Below are positions 16,483 to 25,321 of a DNA stretch of 64,000 nt, in pieces. Numbering within the stretch: the first letter of the stretch is position 1; every line of letters starts with the position of its first letter. Source of the stretch: CAZMVY01 sp964617875 (lineage in GTDB: Bacteria; Planctomycetota; Phycisphaerae; UBA1845; PWPN01); the NCBI GenBank assembly GCA_964617875.1, contig CAZUAI010000003.1, positions 62,001 through 126,000 on the forward strand, read 5' to 3'. A program made the position numbers and the translations under genes. The notes below the pieces were generated by a model. It had not been told where the DNA came from. It searched no databases and saw nothing but the letters and a program-made list of their open reading frames with translations.

Positions 16483-18914
16483 GGCTTTTCTTGGGTGAGC
16501 CTTCCGAGCACCTTCGCCAGCGGCTCATCCGCCGTCGGCGGCTTGAGCAGGCGTTCGGCCGGCCGGTGCTGGAGGTAGTACGCGAGCACCTCGGGGAAGT
16601 AGACGAGCCCTTCGGGCGGCGACGTTCCGACGCCGATCCTGCCGTCGATGTAGTCGCGCGAGGCATCGCGGTCGGCAGGGCGCTTGTAGAGGTCGTAGAT
16701 CTGGGCGGCTTCCTTGATCCGTCCCGTGGCAAGTTCCCAACCGGACAGGCCGCTCAGGACCGTGCCGGTCTTCCGCCAGACCAGGATCCTCTGTCGGAGC
16801 ACGCGCTCGATGGCGTCGAGGTACCTGGCGTCGGGGCCGAGGAGCTTTGCGGCCTGCGTGATCTGCCGTGCGTGCTCGATCGCCTGGCTGAGCGTCAGGT
16901 AGCTGGAGCGCGGGTGCGGGTATCGCCAGCCGCCGAGCGGGTCCTGGCTTTCGACGAGGAAATCGGCCACCGCGCGGACGACGTCCTTCAGCTTCGGCTC
17001 ATCCGGCGCTTCGCGAGCCAGATCGGGCAGGCCCGCGAGGGCGTAGCCGATGATGTACGGCTTCGCGTAGCCGACCTTGAGGCCCCGGGCGTCCTCGTCG
17101 ATGAAGGGCGGGTCCTTGTCCAGCGGCTTGCCGCCCTGATCAAACAGGTCGCCGTCCGAGAGCTTTGTGCGCAGCTCGCGGAAGAGCCGCAGGGCTTGGT
17201 CGAGGTGCTCGCGCCGGCCGGTGGACCGGTAGAGCCGGACGAAATCGAGCACATCCCCGATGTTGCGGCACTCGCCCATGTCGGCATGGATGCCGGACCG
17301 GGCGTATTCGATCTGCCATCGCAGGGCGGTCGCCATGCGCGGATCGCCGGTCTCCTCATAAGCGTAAAGGAACGTGTCGATGCCCTTCGTGCAGAAGCTC
17401 ACGGCGGTGTTCGACCGCCACATGAACGCCGAATCGTCCTTGTGGGCGCCGGAACTCAGACTCGCATTGTTGTAGCGCGTGCCCCCAAACTCGTTCTCGC
17501 GCGTCGTGCCCCACCAGATTGAGAGGTCGTAGAAGTTGTCGCACCACTGGAGGGCAGCCTCGCGGAGCCGTGCATCGCCGGAGCGGTAATACTCGTCGAA
17601 GATCGGCGGGCAGTGATTCAGGCGGTTCATTCCAAACACGGCGGCCGGGAAGCTCGTGATGTTGCCGAAGTCGTCGCCGCGAATAGCGGATGCGCCGATC
17701 GCGTGGCGGTGATACTGGAGAACGTCTGCAAGGACCTTCGCGGAGGAGACATCCGCGGGCCGGCCGCACTGGTAGACGGCGTCGAAGCATTCGCCCGGAA
17801 CGCGGACCTCGTGTGGCGGCTCGAGCAAGGCGTTCCAGGGCGCCGCGCCCGCGAGGCTCAGCACGAACGTCGCCGTTCGCCAGGCGGCCTCCTGGTGCGG
17901 CACGCGATCGCTCTCGCGGCAGCGAACATACGTGATTCGACCCCGGCCATCGGGCGCGGACACGACGTCCAGGGATCCGCGTTGCAGCAGAGGCGCATCC
18001 GGGAACAGCAGGCAGCCCGCCGTCGTAACGACCGTCGCACCCTCACCCTTGTCGAAGCGATGCTCGATCGAACCGCTGTCGGGCTTCCGTTCGGCCTGCC
18101 CCACGCGCAGCGAGCGGACGGCGGGGCCTTCGAATCGCCACCCCAGATCCGGGCAATACGCATCGCCGCTATCCAGCCGCTGCAGGTGTGCCCGCACGGC
18201 GACCGTGCCGAGTGAATCGGCCCTCAACTCCAGGATGCGGGGCCAGCGGGGGTCGGGCACGAGCAGCCGTGCCCACAGGTAATGCGTTCCGCGCTCGATG
18301 ACCTCGATGGTCGGCGGCACGGTTCCTTCGCAGATCGGCGCCATCAGCACGGCGCGCCACGTCGGATTGCCGGGTTGCCCGATCTCGATGCCGGAGCCGG
18401 CAAGAGCGACGTCGAGGTCACCGACACGGTCGCGGTACGGAATCGTCGGCGTCGGGGCGGGGCGGCTGGCGGGTGGACGTCGATCCGAGCCTGTTTGTGC
18501 GCGGAAGACGCGCTCGGACAGATCGGCGAAGGCATACGGGAACGTGACGATCGCGCGACGGGCGGAGCGGGGCTGGCCGGGGTGATGCGTCAGTCTTCGC
18601 ACATCCGGCGTGATCGTGTCACCGCCGGTTTGCAGGATCAGACCGACGCCCTGCGGAAACGCCCCGGGCGGAAACGGCAGCGAGACGCGGACGAGTTGCC
18701 GGCCGGTCGCCGCCGGCACGACCGTGAACGAGGGCAGGGCCCCCTGCGTCAGGTCCCTGCCGCTCCCGTCACCGGTCGGCGGCGGCGAAAACGCGAAGCG
18801 TGAGATCCAGTCCGCGGCGATCTGGTGGGCATTCTGTTCGGCTGCGTGGCCGCAAGCGATCGACAGGGCAAACGCAGCGGCGAGGCTTGTGACAATCGCA
18901 GCGGTCCGCGTCAT
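16479..18914 (-). CDS. Secreted RIFT-barrel protein, exo-rhamnogalacturonan lyase / YetA-like
   Basis: An 811-residue exported protein with a signal peptide (residues 1-24, ending GHAAEQ). The N-terminal LVRVSLPFPPGAFPQG and RRAIVTFPYAF fit the RIFT-barrel domain of PcRGLX/YetA-like proteins (PL26-related). A central beta-sandwich follows, then an (alpha/alpha) toroid (about residues 420-760) with repeated Trp/Tyr-rich helices such as WRSNTAVSF, LRWQIEYAR and LDAIERVLRQR. Members cleave or bind rhamnose-containing pectic polymers; the catalytic residues cannot be assigned by eye. GGGAGGAG is 7 nt before the ATG at 18914, so the longer upstream open frame is not used. Confidence 0.68.
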   Translation of the reverse strand: MTRTAAIVTSLAAAFALSIACGHAAEQNAHQIAADWISRFAFSPPPTGDGSGRDLTQGALPSFTVVPAATGRQLVRVSLPFPPGAFPQGVGLILQTGGDTITPDVRRLTHHPGQPRSARRAIVTFPYAFADLSERVFRAQTGSDRRPPASRPAPTPTIPYRDRVGDLDVALAGSGIEIGQPGNPTWRAVLMAPICEGTVPPTIEVIERGTHYLWARLLVPDPRWPRILELRADSLGTVAVRAHLQRLDSGDAYCPDLGWRFEGPAVRSLRVGQAERKPDSGSIEHRFDKGEGATVVTTAGCLLFPDAPLLQRGSLDVVSAPDGRGRITYVRCRESDRVPHQEAAWRTATFVLSLAGAAPWNALLEPPHEVRVPGECFDAVYQCGRPADVSSAKVLADVLQYHRHAIGASAIRGDDFGNITSFPAAVFGMNRLNHCPPIFDEYYRSGDARLREAALQWCDNFYDLSIWWGTTRENEFGGTRYNNASLSSGAHKDDSAFMWRSNTAVSFCTKGIDTFLYAYEETGDPRMATALRWQIEYARSGIHADMGECRNIGDVLDFVRLYRSTGRREHLDQALRLFRELRTKLSDGDLFDQGGKPLDKDPPFIDEDARGLKVGYAKPYIIGYALAGLPDLAREAPDEPKLKDVVRAVADFLVESQDPLGGWRYPHPRSSYLTLSQAIEHARQITQAAKLLGPDARYLDAIERVLRQRILVWRKTGTVLSGLSGWELATGRIKEAAQIYDLYKRPADRDASRDYIDGRIGVGTSPPEGLVYFPEVLAYYLQHRPAERLLKPPTADEPLAKVLGRLTQEKP

Positions 18915-19048
18915 GACGAGACTCCTCCCGGGGCGTGCAACGCCGGCGGCGTTTTCGGTCGGCCCGGTCGGACGAACCATACCCCGCTGAACAGACCGTG
19001 TCCAATGCGGGCCTGCCACACGGCGCGTGGCCGAATGGGCGAAAAAGG

Positions 19049-19152
19049 GTGAGGAACCTCTGCCGGACAGGCAGAACACCGTGTTCACGGGGAGTGGACG
19101 CCCTGACGCGTTCAGCCCAGGGCAAGAAACGTTCCTGCCCCCCTCCCTGCGT
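19049..19152 (+). repeat. Dispersed repeat of about 104 bp, copy A (MITE-like)
   Basis: Near-identical to the inverted copy at 35041-35143, sharing for example CCGTGTTCACGGG and AGTGGACGCCCTGACGCGTT. The ends are inverted repeats (AGGAACC...TGCC against GGCAAGAA...GTTCCT). It sits in the 294-bp divergent gap between the RIFT-barrel protein gene and the HAD gene. Confidence 0.75.
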
Positions 19153-19208
19153 GCAGGAACGGCCATGCACCCCTTGCCCCGTTGGCCCATTGGCGGTATC
19201 ACGTGTCC

Positions 19209-19865
19209 ATGGACGATGGGGCCACCGGGGCGTCTCCTTCCGGCAGCATCCAGGCGGTGATCTTCGACCTCGACGGCACGATCACGCGGCCGCACCTGGA
19301 CTTCGACGCGATGCGCGCCGAACTCGGAATCGAGGGCCGGCAGCCGATCCTCGAGGCGATGGAGCGGATGTCGGCGCAGCAACGGGCAGATGCCGAGGCG
19401 GTGCTTGATCGCCACGAAGCCGAAGCGGCGGCCAACAGCGAGTTGCACGACGGCGCCGCCGAGGTGCTCGCGGCGTTGCGCCGCCGGGGGATCCGGCTGG
19501 GCCTGCTGACGCGGAACAGCCGCAAGGCGGTGGCGACGGTTCTGGCGAAGCACGGCCTGGCGTTCGACGTCGTGCGGACGCGGGAGGACGGCGCCATCAA
19601 GCCGTCGGCCGAGCCCGTCCTGGCGATCTGCCGTACGCTGGGCGTTCGCCCCCGGGATACGCTGACCGTCGGCGACTACCTGTTCGACATTCAGGCGGGC
19701 AAGGCGGCCGGAACACGCACGGCCCTGATGATCGGCGACAACGCGCCGCCGCCGTTCGCCGGCGAGGCCGACGGCGTGATCCGGCGGCTGGACGAAGTGC
19801 TGGCCCTTGTGCGCGGAGCGGAACCCGATGGACAATCTTCCCCTGGCCAACATCCTGCATCGTAA
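19209..19865 (+). CDS. HAD superfamily hydrolase (phosphoglycolate phosphatase-like)
   Basis: Soluble HAD phosphatase of about 218 residues with all four motifs: FDLDGTIT (motif I), LLTRNSR (motif II), KPSAEP lysine (motif III) and VGDYLFDIQAGKAAG (motif IV). A small helical cap lies between motifs I and II. It hydrolyses a small phosphorylated metabolite; the substrate cannot be told. The 3' end overlaps the start of the FtsX-type permease gene by 38 bp, so the two are translationally linked. I start at the ATG at 19209; a GTG two codons upstream is possible and no strong ribosome-binding site is seen. Confidence 0.85.
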   Translation: MDDGATGASPSGSIQAVIFDLDGTITRPHLDFDAMRAELGIEGRQPILEAMERMSAQQRADAEAVLDRHEAEAAANSELHDGAAEVLAALRRRGIRLGLLTRNSRKAVATVLAKHGLAFDVVRTREDGAIKPSAEPVLAICRTLGVRPRDTLTVGDYLFDIQAGKAAGTRTALMIGDNAPPPFAGEADGVIRRLDEVLALVRGAEPDGQSSPGQHPAS

Positions 19866-21027
19866 GCTGCGCAGCGTCCTCTGCATGCTCGCCGTCGCCG
19901 TCGGCATCGCCATGATGGTCGTCATGCTGAGTCTCTCGCACGGCACGCTCAACGAGGTGGCGCAGCGGATGGAGTCGGTCCCGGCCGAGCTGCTGGTGAT
20001 GCCGCGCGGCGAGAACGCGATCTACGCGGGCGGGGGCTACTTCGGCGAGAACCACGCGCGGCTGCTCCGCGGGACGCGCGTGGACGGCGAGCCGGTGATC
20101 GCGGGCGTAACGCCGGTCTACTGGCTCACGGCGCCGGTCGCCGGGCAGAAGCAGCGGATCTTCGGCGTGGATCGCCACGATCTGCCGGCGATTTTCGGCG
20201 ACCGGAGGCTGGTCGAGGGGCGAGTCTTCGACGCGGACGGGCGTTTCGAGCGGGCGGTTGCCGAGCGGGCCGGGCCGACGGGCGGCTACGATACGGACGC
20301 GATGCCGCCGGACGTGCTCAAGACGGGCCTGGAAATCGTGATCGATCAACGGCTCCAGCGCGTCGCGAAGCTGAACGTGGGCGATGCGGTACCGATGCTG
20401 GGGCATACGTTCACGGTGGTCGGCGTCGTTGAGACGGGCGTGGCCGCCCGCGTCTTCGCCCCGATCCAGACGCTGCGGCACATCAACGCCTCCGGCTTGC
20501 GCCGCTGCACCATGTTCCTGGTGAGACTGACCGACCCCAGGCGATCAGAGCAGGCCGCGGCGGCCGTCGAGCGCGAGATCGACTGCCAGGTCGTCGAGAA
20601 AAGCAGCTACGGCCGGCTGCTCTTCGAGGGCTTTTCGCAGATCTACGCGTTCATCAACATCGCCTCCGGCGTGGCGCTGGTCGTGTGCTTCCTCTTCACG
20701 CTGCTGACGATGTACACGCTGGTGCTCGAACGAACACGGGAGATCGGCATTCTGCGGTCGCTCGGCGCGACGCGGCGCTACATTGTGCGGCTGGCGATCG
20801 AGGAGTCGCTCCTGCTGTGTACGGGCGGAACGCTCCTCGGACTGGCGATGGCGGTCGGGGCGAAGTACGGGATCGAATACGCGATGCCGCTGCAGACCGT
20901 CCAGATGGAGTGGCGATGGGTCGCGCTGGCGCTCGGCGTGGGCATCATCGGCGGCGTCGGCAGCGCCGTCTACCCCGGCTATCGCGCCGCCCGGCTGGAG
21001 CCGGCTACGGCTCTGGCCTTCGAATAG
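19828..21027 (+). CDS. ABC transporter permease, MacB/FtsX type
   Basis: A 399-residue permease: one N-terminal membrane helix (LRSVLCMLAVAVGIAMMVVM), a periplasmic MacB core of about 240 residues, and three C-terminal helices forming the FtsX domain with LVLERTREIGILRSLGATRRYI, the conserved ERTREIGILRSLGA motif. Such permeases (DevC, LolC, MacB types) work with a separate ATPase and act in lipoprotein handling, efflux or signalling across the membrane. No partner ATPase lies nearby. The ATG at 19828, with CGGAG about 8 nt upstream, is chosen over a TTG at 19807. The GH63-like lipoprotein gene follows 12 bp downstream. Confidence 0.88.
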   Translation: MDNLPLANILHRKLRSVLCMLAVAVGIAMMVVMLSLSHGTLNEVAQRMESVPAELLVMPRGENAIYAGGGYFGENHARLLRGTRVDGEPVIAGVTPVYWLTAPVAGQKQRIFGVDRHDLPAIFGDRRLVEGRVFDADGRFERAVAERAGPTGGYDTDAMPPDVLKTGLEIVIDQRLQRVAKLNVGDAVPMLGHTFTVVGVVETGVAARVFAPIQTLRHINASGLRRCTMFLVRLTDPRRSEQAAAAVEREIDCQVVEKSSYGRLLFEGFSQIYAFINIASGVALVVCFLFTLLTMYTLVLERTREIGILRSLGATRRYIVRLAIEESLLLCTGGTLLGLAMAVGAKYGIEYAMPLQTVQMEWRWVALALGVGIIGGVGSAVYPGYRAARLEPATALAFE

Positions 21028-21039
21028 ACCAGGACCCTC

Positions 21040-23607
21040 ATGGCACGGCGATACGGACTCATCGGATGCCTGGCGATTGCCGGAGTGCTCGTCGCGTGCC
21101 GGGCGACAACGGCGAAGGGCCCGGCCTCGACGTCGGCCGCGGCGCTGGTCGATCTCACGGATGCGGTCGGCGCTGTCCCGCGTCCGCCCGTCCGCGAGGC
21201 CGGCCTGCCGTCCCTGCTGGCCGAGGCATCGCACGGCCTGCCCACCGGGTTGCGCGATGCGCTGGCGAACAAGCCGAGTCCCTACGTGGTCAAGGCGCAC
21301 GATGTCGGCGGGCCGACGGGCTTCGACACCGACATCCCCTGGCACACGCTCGAGAAGGAGAAGGACGACCGGTTCCGGCTTCCCCACTTCACCAAGCTCG
21401 GCGTGGTCAACACGAACAGTGACGTCAACCTCCTCATCGGGTTCGGCGTGAACGGCGGCGCCGTCACGTTCGACCCGCCCCGTCGGTTCACGGACCATCT
21501 CGTCAACCTGGTTGCGCAGGAGGCGACCCTCGGCGATGTCCGCGCTCACGTGCTCTTCCTGCCCGTCCGGAGCGACACCCTCCTCGCGATCGTTCAGATG
21601 CGCAACACGTCTTCGGGCCCGGCCGTCGTCGCCCTGGAGGCGGTGTGCACGAAGACGCCGAACGCCGCGCAACCGTTCGACCGCTACGGCTACGGCATCC
21701 ACGTGACGACCGGGCGCAAGGAATGGCTCGGCTACGACCCGATCAACGGCGCGGCCGTGTGCAGTTTCGAGGAGTGGCAGCGCGACACGCGCGAACCGCG
21801 GAGACGCGGATCCCTGCTTTGCACCCTGGCGGGCAGCGATCCTTCGGTCACGGCGTCGTCGCAGTCCGCCGAAGACGACGGCACGAACCCCGGCTCGCCG
21901 GGAGGGATGGCGCAGGTCAGCCTCCGTTTCGACGTGCCGCTGGCCGCCGATCAGGCCCGCACGCTTGCGGTCGCGTTGAATCTGCATCGCTACGGTCCCG
22001 AGCGGTTCGAGACGCGGCAGCAGATCGTTCTGTACCCCGGGCAGACGAAGGACGAGGCCCTTCGCCAATCGATCCGGTCGGCCGTCGGCGCCCTTGGAGC
22101 CGACTGGCCGGGTCTCGTCCGCGACAGCTACCGCTGGTACGAGCGGATGCCGGTCGCCCGCCTGGATCGCCCGTCGTGGACGGCGGACCTGGCTTGTGCC
22201 CTGGAATTGCCGCGCGGCAACACGTGGAGCGCGCAGGGCGTCCTCCAACAGCCGTGGTACACGTTCTGCCGCGTACACGGGCACAACCCGTACGGGTGGT
22301 GGAGCTACGGGATGCACGCCCACGAGCACCTCACCACATTCGTGGTGAATCTGACGGAGCCGTCGCTTTCGCAGGCGTACCTCCGCGGCCATTTTCAGGT
22401 GCGGGGCCCGGACGGTTTCATCCAATACGGCGTTAATCACCGCGGCGAGAACTGCATCCACACGCGGATCGCGACGTGCCCGTTCCTGGCACACGAGGCG
22501 TGGTCGGCGTACCTCTGGAGCGGCGACCGGGCCTTTCTGGCGGAGGCCCGCGCGGCATGCGGCCCGTTCGTCCGCTGGTGGCGATCGCCCGCGCGGACGC
22601 GGGGGCCGGTGGCGCTCCAGCACTGGCAGGACGACATCGAGAGCGCGCGCGACGACGCCGACCTCGCCACGTGGACGGCGACGGGCAAGGCCGCGCAGCA
22701 GGAGGCGCTGGACCTGAACTGCTACCTCCTGAACGAGGAACGCACGCTGGCGGCAATGGCCCGTGAACTGGGCGAAGACAATGAGGCCGCCGCATGGGAG
22801 ACCGACGCAGAAAGACGTTCGGCGCGGATGCGCGGCCACCTGTGGCACGACGAGGACCGCGTTTACTACGGGCGCGACCTCATCGGCGACCGGTGGGCGC
22901 GGGTCATGGACATCTCGACGTTCTTTCCTCTGTGGTGCGGCCTGGCGACCGACGAGCAGGCGCCGCGATTCGTCGAATTGCTTCACGATCCGCAGGCGTT
23001 CGGCACGGAGTTCCCCGCAGCCACGCTCGCGGTCCGGCACATGCCCGAGAAGCTCCGCGGGCAATGGCACTGGCGGGGAGCCAACTGGGTCCAGATGACC
23101 TGGCTCGTGATCCAGGGCCTCAAACGGTACGGCCGCTACGACGAGGCCGCACGCCTGGCCGAGGTCAACTGCCGCATGGTCTTCGACACCCTGGAGAAGA
23201 GCGGCCATTTCCGCGAGTTCTACAACTCGCTCACCGGCGCTCCGAGCGACCTGACCGACTACATCTGGACGTCAATGCCCGCGATCATGGCGATCGAGGT
23301 CTTCTTCGGCGTGCGGCCGACGGCGGAGGGCGTGGAGGTTCTGCCGGCCCTGCCCGCCGGCTGGGCCACGATCAGGATCGACAATCTGCACGTCCGCGGC
23401 ACCAGGCTGTCCATCGTGGTGGATCGCGACCCCCAGGCGAATGCGACCGCAGCGACCGTCAACGAAGCGCCATGGCCCGTGCGCGAGGACCGCGGCGTGT
23501 TCATCAAGTGGTCGGAACTGCCGGCCGAGGCGGTCGTGCGAATTACACAGTCACGGCAGTCCGCCGGCTCGTGCTCGATTCGATGGAAGACGCAGCGCCG
23601 GCCGTGA
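21040..23607 (+). CDS. Lipoprotein glycoside hydrolase, GH63-like (alpha/alpha)6 barrel
   Basis: An 855-residue predicted lipoprotein (lipobox VLVAC at residues 16-20). A beta-sandwich covers about residues 60-370. The (alpha/alpha) barrel follows, with NPYGWWSYGMHAHEH, NHRGENCIHTRI, DISTFFPLWCGLA and a terminal GANWVQMTWLVIQGLKRYG, features shared with GH63 / MGH1-type glucosidases. QHWQDDIESARDD is the likely acidic active-site region. It probably hydrolyses an oligosaccharide at the cell surface. It is the third gene of the HAD-permease-GH operon, with CCAGGA just upstream of the ATG. Confidence 0.72.
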   Translation: MARRYGLIGCLAIAGVLVACRATTAKGPASTSAAALVDLTDAVGAVPRPPVREAGLPSLLAEASHGLPTGLRDALANKPSPYVVKAHDVGGPTGFDTDIPWHTLEKEKDDRFRLPHFTKLGVVNTNSDVNLLIGFGVNGGAVTFDPPRRFTDHLVNLVAQEATLGDVRAHVLFLPVRSDTLLAIVQMRNTSSGPAVVALEAVCTKTPNAAQPFDRYGYGIHVTTGRKEWLGYDPINGAAVCSFEEWQRDTREPRRRGSLLCTLAGSDPSVTASSQSAEDDGTNPGSPGGMAQVSLRFDVPLAADQARTLAVALNLHRYGPERFETRQQIVLYPGQTKDEALRQSIRSAVGALGADWPGLVRDSYRWYERMPVARLDRPSWTADLACALELPRGNTWSAQGVLQQPWYTFCRVHGHNPYGWWSYGMHAHEHLTTFVVNLTEPSLSQAYLRGHFQVRGPDGFIQYGVNHRGENCIHTRIATCPFLAHEAWSAYLWSGDRAFLAEARAACGPFVRWWRSPARTRGPVALQHWQDDIESARDDADLATWTATGKAAQQEALDLNCYLLNEERTLAAMARELGEDNEAAAWETDAERRSARMRGHLWHDEDRVYYGRDLIGDRWARVMDISTFFPLWCGLATDEQAPRFVELLHDPQAFGTEFPAATLAVRHMPEKLRGQWHWRGANWVQMTWLVIQGLKRYGRYDEAARLAEVNCRMVFDTLEKSGHFREFYNSLTGAPSDLTDYIWTSMPAIMAIEVFFGVRPTAEGVEVLPALPAGWATIRIDNLHVRGTRLSIVVDRDPQANATAATVNEAPWPVREDRGVFIKWSELPAEAVVRITQSRQSAGSCSIRWKTQRRP

Positions 23608-23623
23608 CGCACGCGATGGCCCG

Positions 23624-25144
23624 TCAGGGCATTTCGGCAAGCCGGGGTGGCTTCCGGGCGGCGCCAAGGATGTCGTGCCGGAGCGACAGAAGAATGTTGT
23701 ATGCCGTCTTCGGCGTCTGGTTCGCGCGGACGAGACCCCCGTTCGGCATGATCGCCATCGGGGCCTCATCGACAAGATCGCGCCACGCAACCGTTTCGAC
23801 AAAAGGCTTGCTCAACGCCGTGTGATAGAACTCCTTGAGCCAGGCGGCCTGGAGTTCCTCGTTCCATTCCTGACGCCAGATGCCGCCGTCGGCCGCCATG
23901 GCTTCGTTGGCGTTCGTCAAGGCAAGCTGGCCCGGTACCTGAGCGGCGGTGATATGCACAGGCTTGCCCAGATTGCCAACCCGGTCCACCATGCTGGAGA
24001 TCTGGAACATGTCGCGAACAAACATGCCGTCGAGGCCTGGGCCGAACTGGAACTGAATGCCGAAGGCGTCGAAGCCGATTCCGCTCTGCACGGCCATATC
24101 GGCATACAGCATCGGCGGAATCGTTCGTTGGTTGCGGGAGTAGTACTCGCCCCAGGGCGAGATCAGCTCGATCACGGAGGTTGCCCGTGGCGCAAGTTGC
24201 TTGACGAGCGTGGCGGCAACCCGAGTCAACTCCATCAATTGCTCGAAGTTGAAGTGGAGCGGGTTGCTGGCATGGACACCGCCCACAATGATCCACCGCT
24301 GCACATGCCGGCCGTAGCGCTCGACGACACGGCGGACGTGCTCGAACACCATCGAGCGGATGGCGTCGTAGTCGTGCTCGTAGATGAAGAGCCAGTCGGG
24401 CACGTGCCCTTCCTGGAAGGAGACGAGCGGGCCCGCCATGATCGGCACGCGGTGCTTCGTCAGCCAATCAACCCAGGCGTCGAGGGCGGCCCAGTTCAGT
24501 TCCTGCTCCTTCGGCTCGATCGATCGCCAGAGCATGGGCAGGCTGACAAAATCGAACGCCTCGCGGACGCGGCGGCGGTACGGTTCGGTGGTGTTCGCCG
24601 GATCGAGCATGCAGCCGAACGGGCGCCGGTTGAAGGCGTGGGTCTGGCGTCGGCGATTGAGGAACACATCCGCGTGGAAAAGGCTGAGCCGTTCACCCAG
24701 GATGATGGATGCGCGGAGAGCCTCGTCGGCCCACTGAGCCACCTCGCCCGGGCTGACGCCCTGGAGGGCCGCGACGAAGCAGTCGCGGGCACGCTTCAAT
24801 TGCGCGCTGAGTTCCTCCGTGCCCGGGTAGTCGAACAACCCCCATTCCTCCCGTTTCTGGTCGATCCGCATCAGGCGGCCACGGGCCAGTTCCAGGTGGA
24901 GGTTGTACGGTTGGGGCCGCTCGGGGAGCCTCGCGCTCTCCAGAAGGATCCGCCCGTAACCCTTGATGGGCCAGAGAAGCGCAAGGCCGGCCGGGCCGGG
25001 GGCCTTCTTTTCACAGAGGATCTCCCCGTTGCGGAACTCGATGTCCGCTCGCAGCGGCACGCCGTCACTGCCGACCAGGTACGCGCCTTTGAGGTCAACG
25101 TCCTGCGCGACGTCCCCATTGCTGTAGACCGAAAAACGAAGCAT
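23624..25144 (-). CDS. GH10-like (xylanase-fold) protein lacking the usual catalytic glutamates
   Basis: A 506-residue protein with an N-terminal carbohydrate-binding-like beta domain (residues 1-100) and a TIM-barrel resembling GH10 endo-xylanases (about 160-490). Barrel landmarks fit GH10: FDFVSLPMLWRSIEP, then a strand-4 region at about residue 285. There, where GH10 has WDVVNE, this protein reads RWIIVGGVHASN. At strand 7 (about residue 396), where GH10 has the nucleophile in TELD, it reads HITAAQVPG. Both catalytic Glu therefore appear absent. It has no obvious signal peptide. It may bind sugar or use other residues. It is convergent with the GH63-like gene, 16 bp apart. Confidence 0.68.
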   Translation of the reverse strand: MLRFSVYSNGDVAQDVDLKGAYLVGSDGVPLRADIEFRNGEILCEKKAPGPAGLALLWPIKGYGRILLESARLPERPQPYNLHLELARGRLMRIDQKREEWGLFDYPGTEELSAQLKRARDCFVAALQGVSPGEVAQWADEALRASIILGERLSLFHADVFLNRRRQTHAFNRRPFGCMLDPANTTEPYRRRVREAFDFVSLPMLWRSIEPKEQELNWAALDAWVDWLTKHRVPIMAGPLVSFQEGHVPDWLFIYEHDYDAIRSMVFEHVRRVVERYGRHVQRWIIVGGVHASNPLHFNFEQLMELTRVAATLVKQLAPRATSVIELISPWGEYYSRNQRTIPPMLYADMAVQSGIGFDAFGIQFQFGPGLDGMFVRDMFQISSMVDRVGNLGKPVHITAAQVPGQLALTNANEAMAADGGIWRQEWNEELQAAWLKEFYHTALSKPFVETVAWRDLVDEAPMAIMPNGGLVRANQTPKTAYNILLSLRHDILGAARKPPRLAEMP

Positions 25145-25321
25145 GCGCGGTTCCGGATTACGTATAAATAGTATCTATGAGTCCGGTAGCCGGGACCGGT
25201 GCATGCCGCCCCGTGTCCCATGGAACCCGCTCATACGGCGTTTTCGGGTCGCTCGACCGTTTCAACTCGTCGGCTATTATGGCAAGGAGCGTGTGCTTTG
25301 TCGAGTCCATGCCCTGGGCCT

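Noticed and set aside
19027..19408. Small frames reading through the 104-bp repeat copies with similar peptide
   Set aside because: Similarity is at the DNA level and comes from the dispersed repeat, not from a protein family.
20545..23208. 887-codon open frame on the minus strand
   Set aside because: Antisense shadow of the permease and GH63-like genes.
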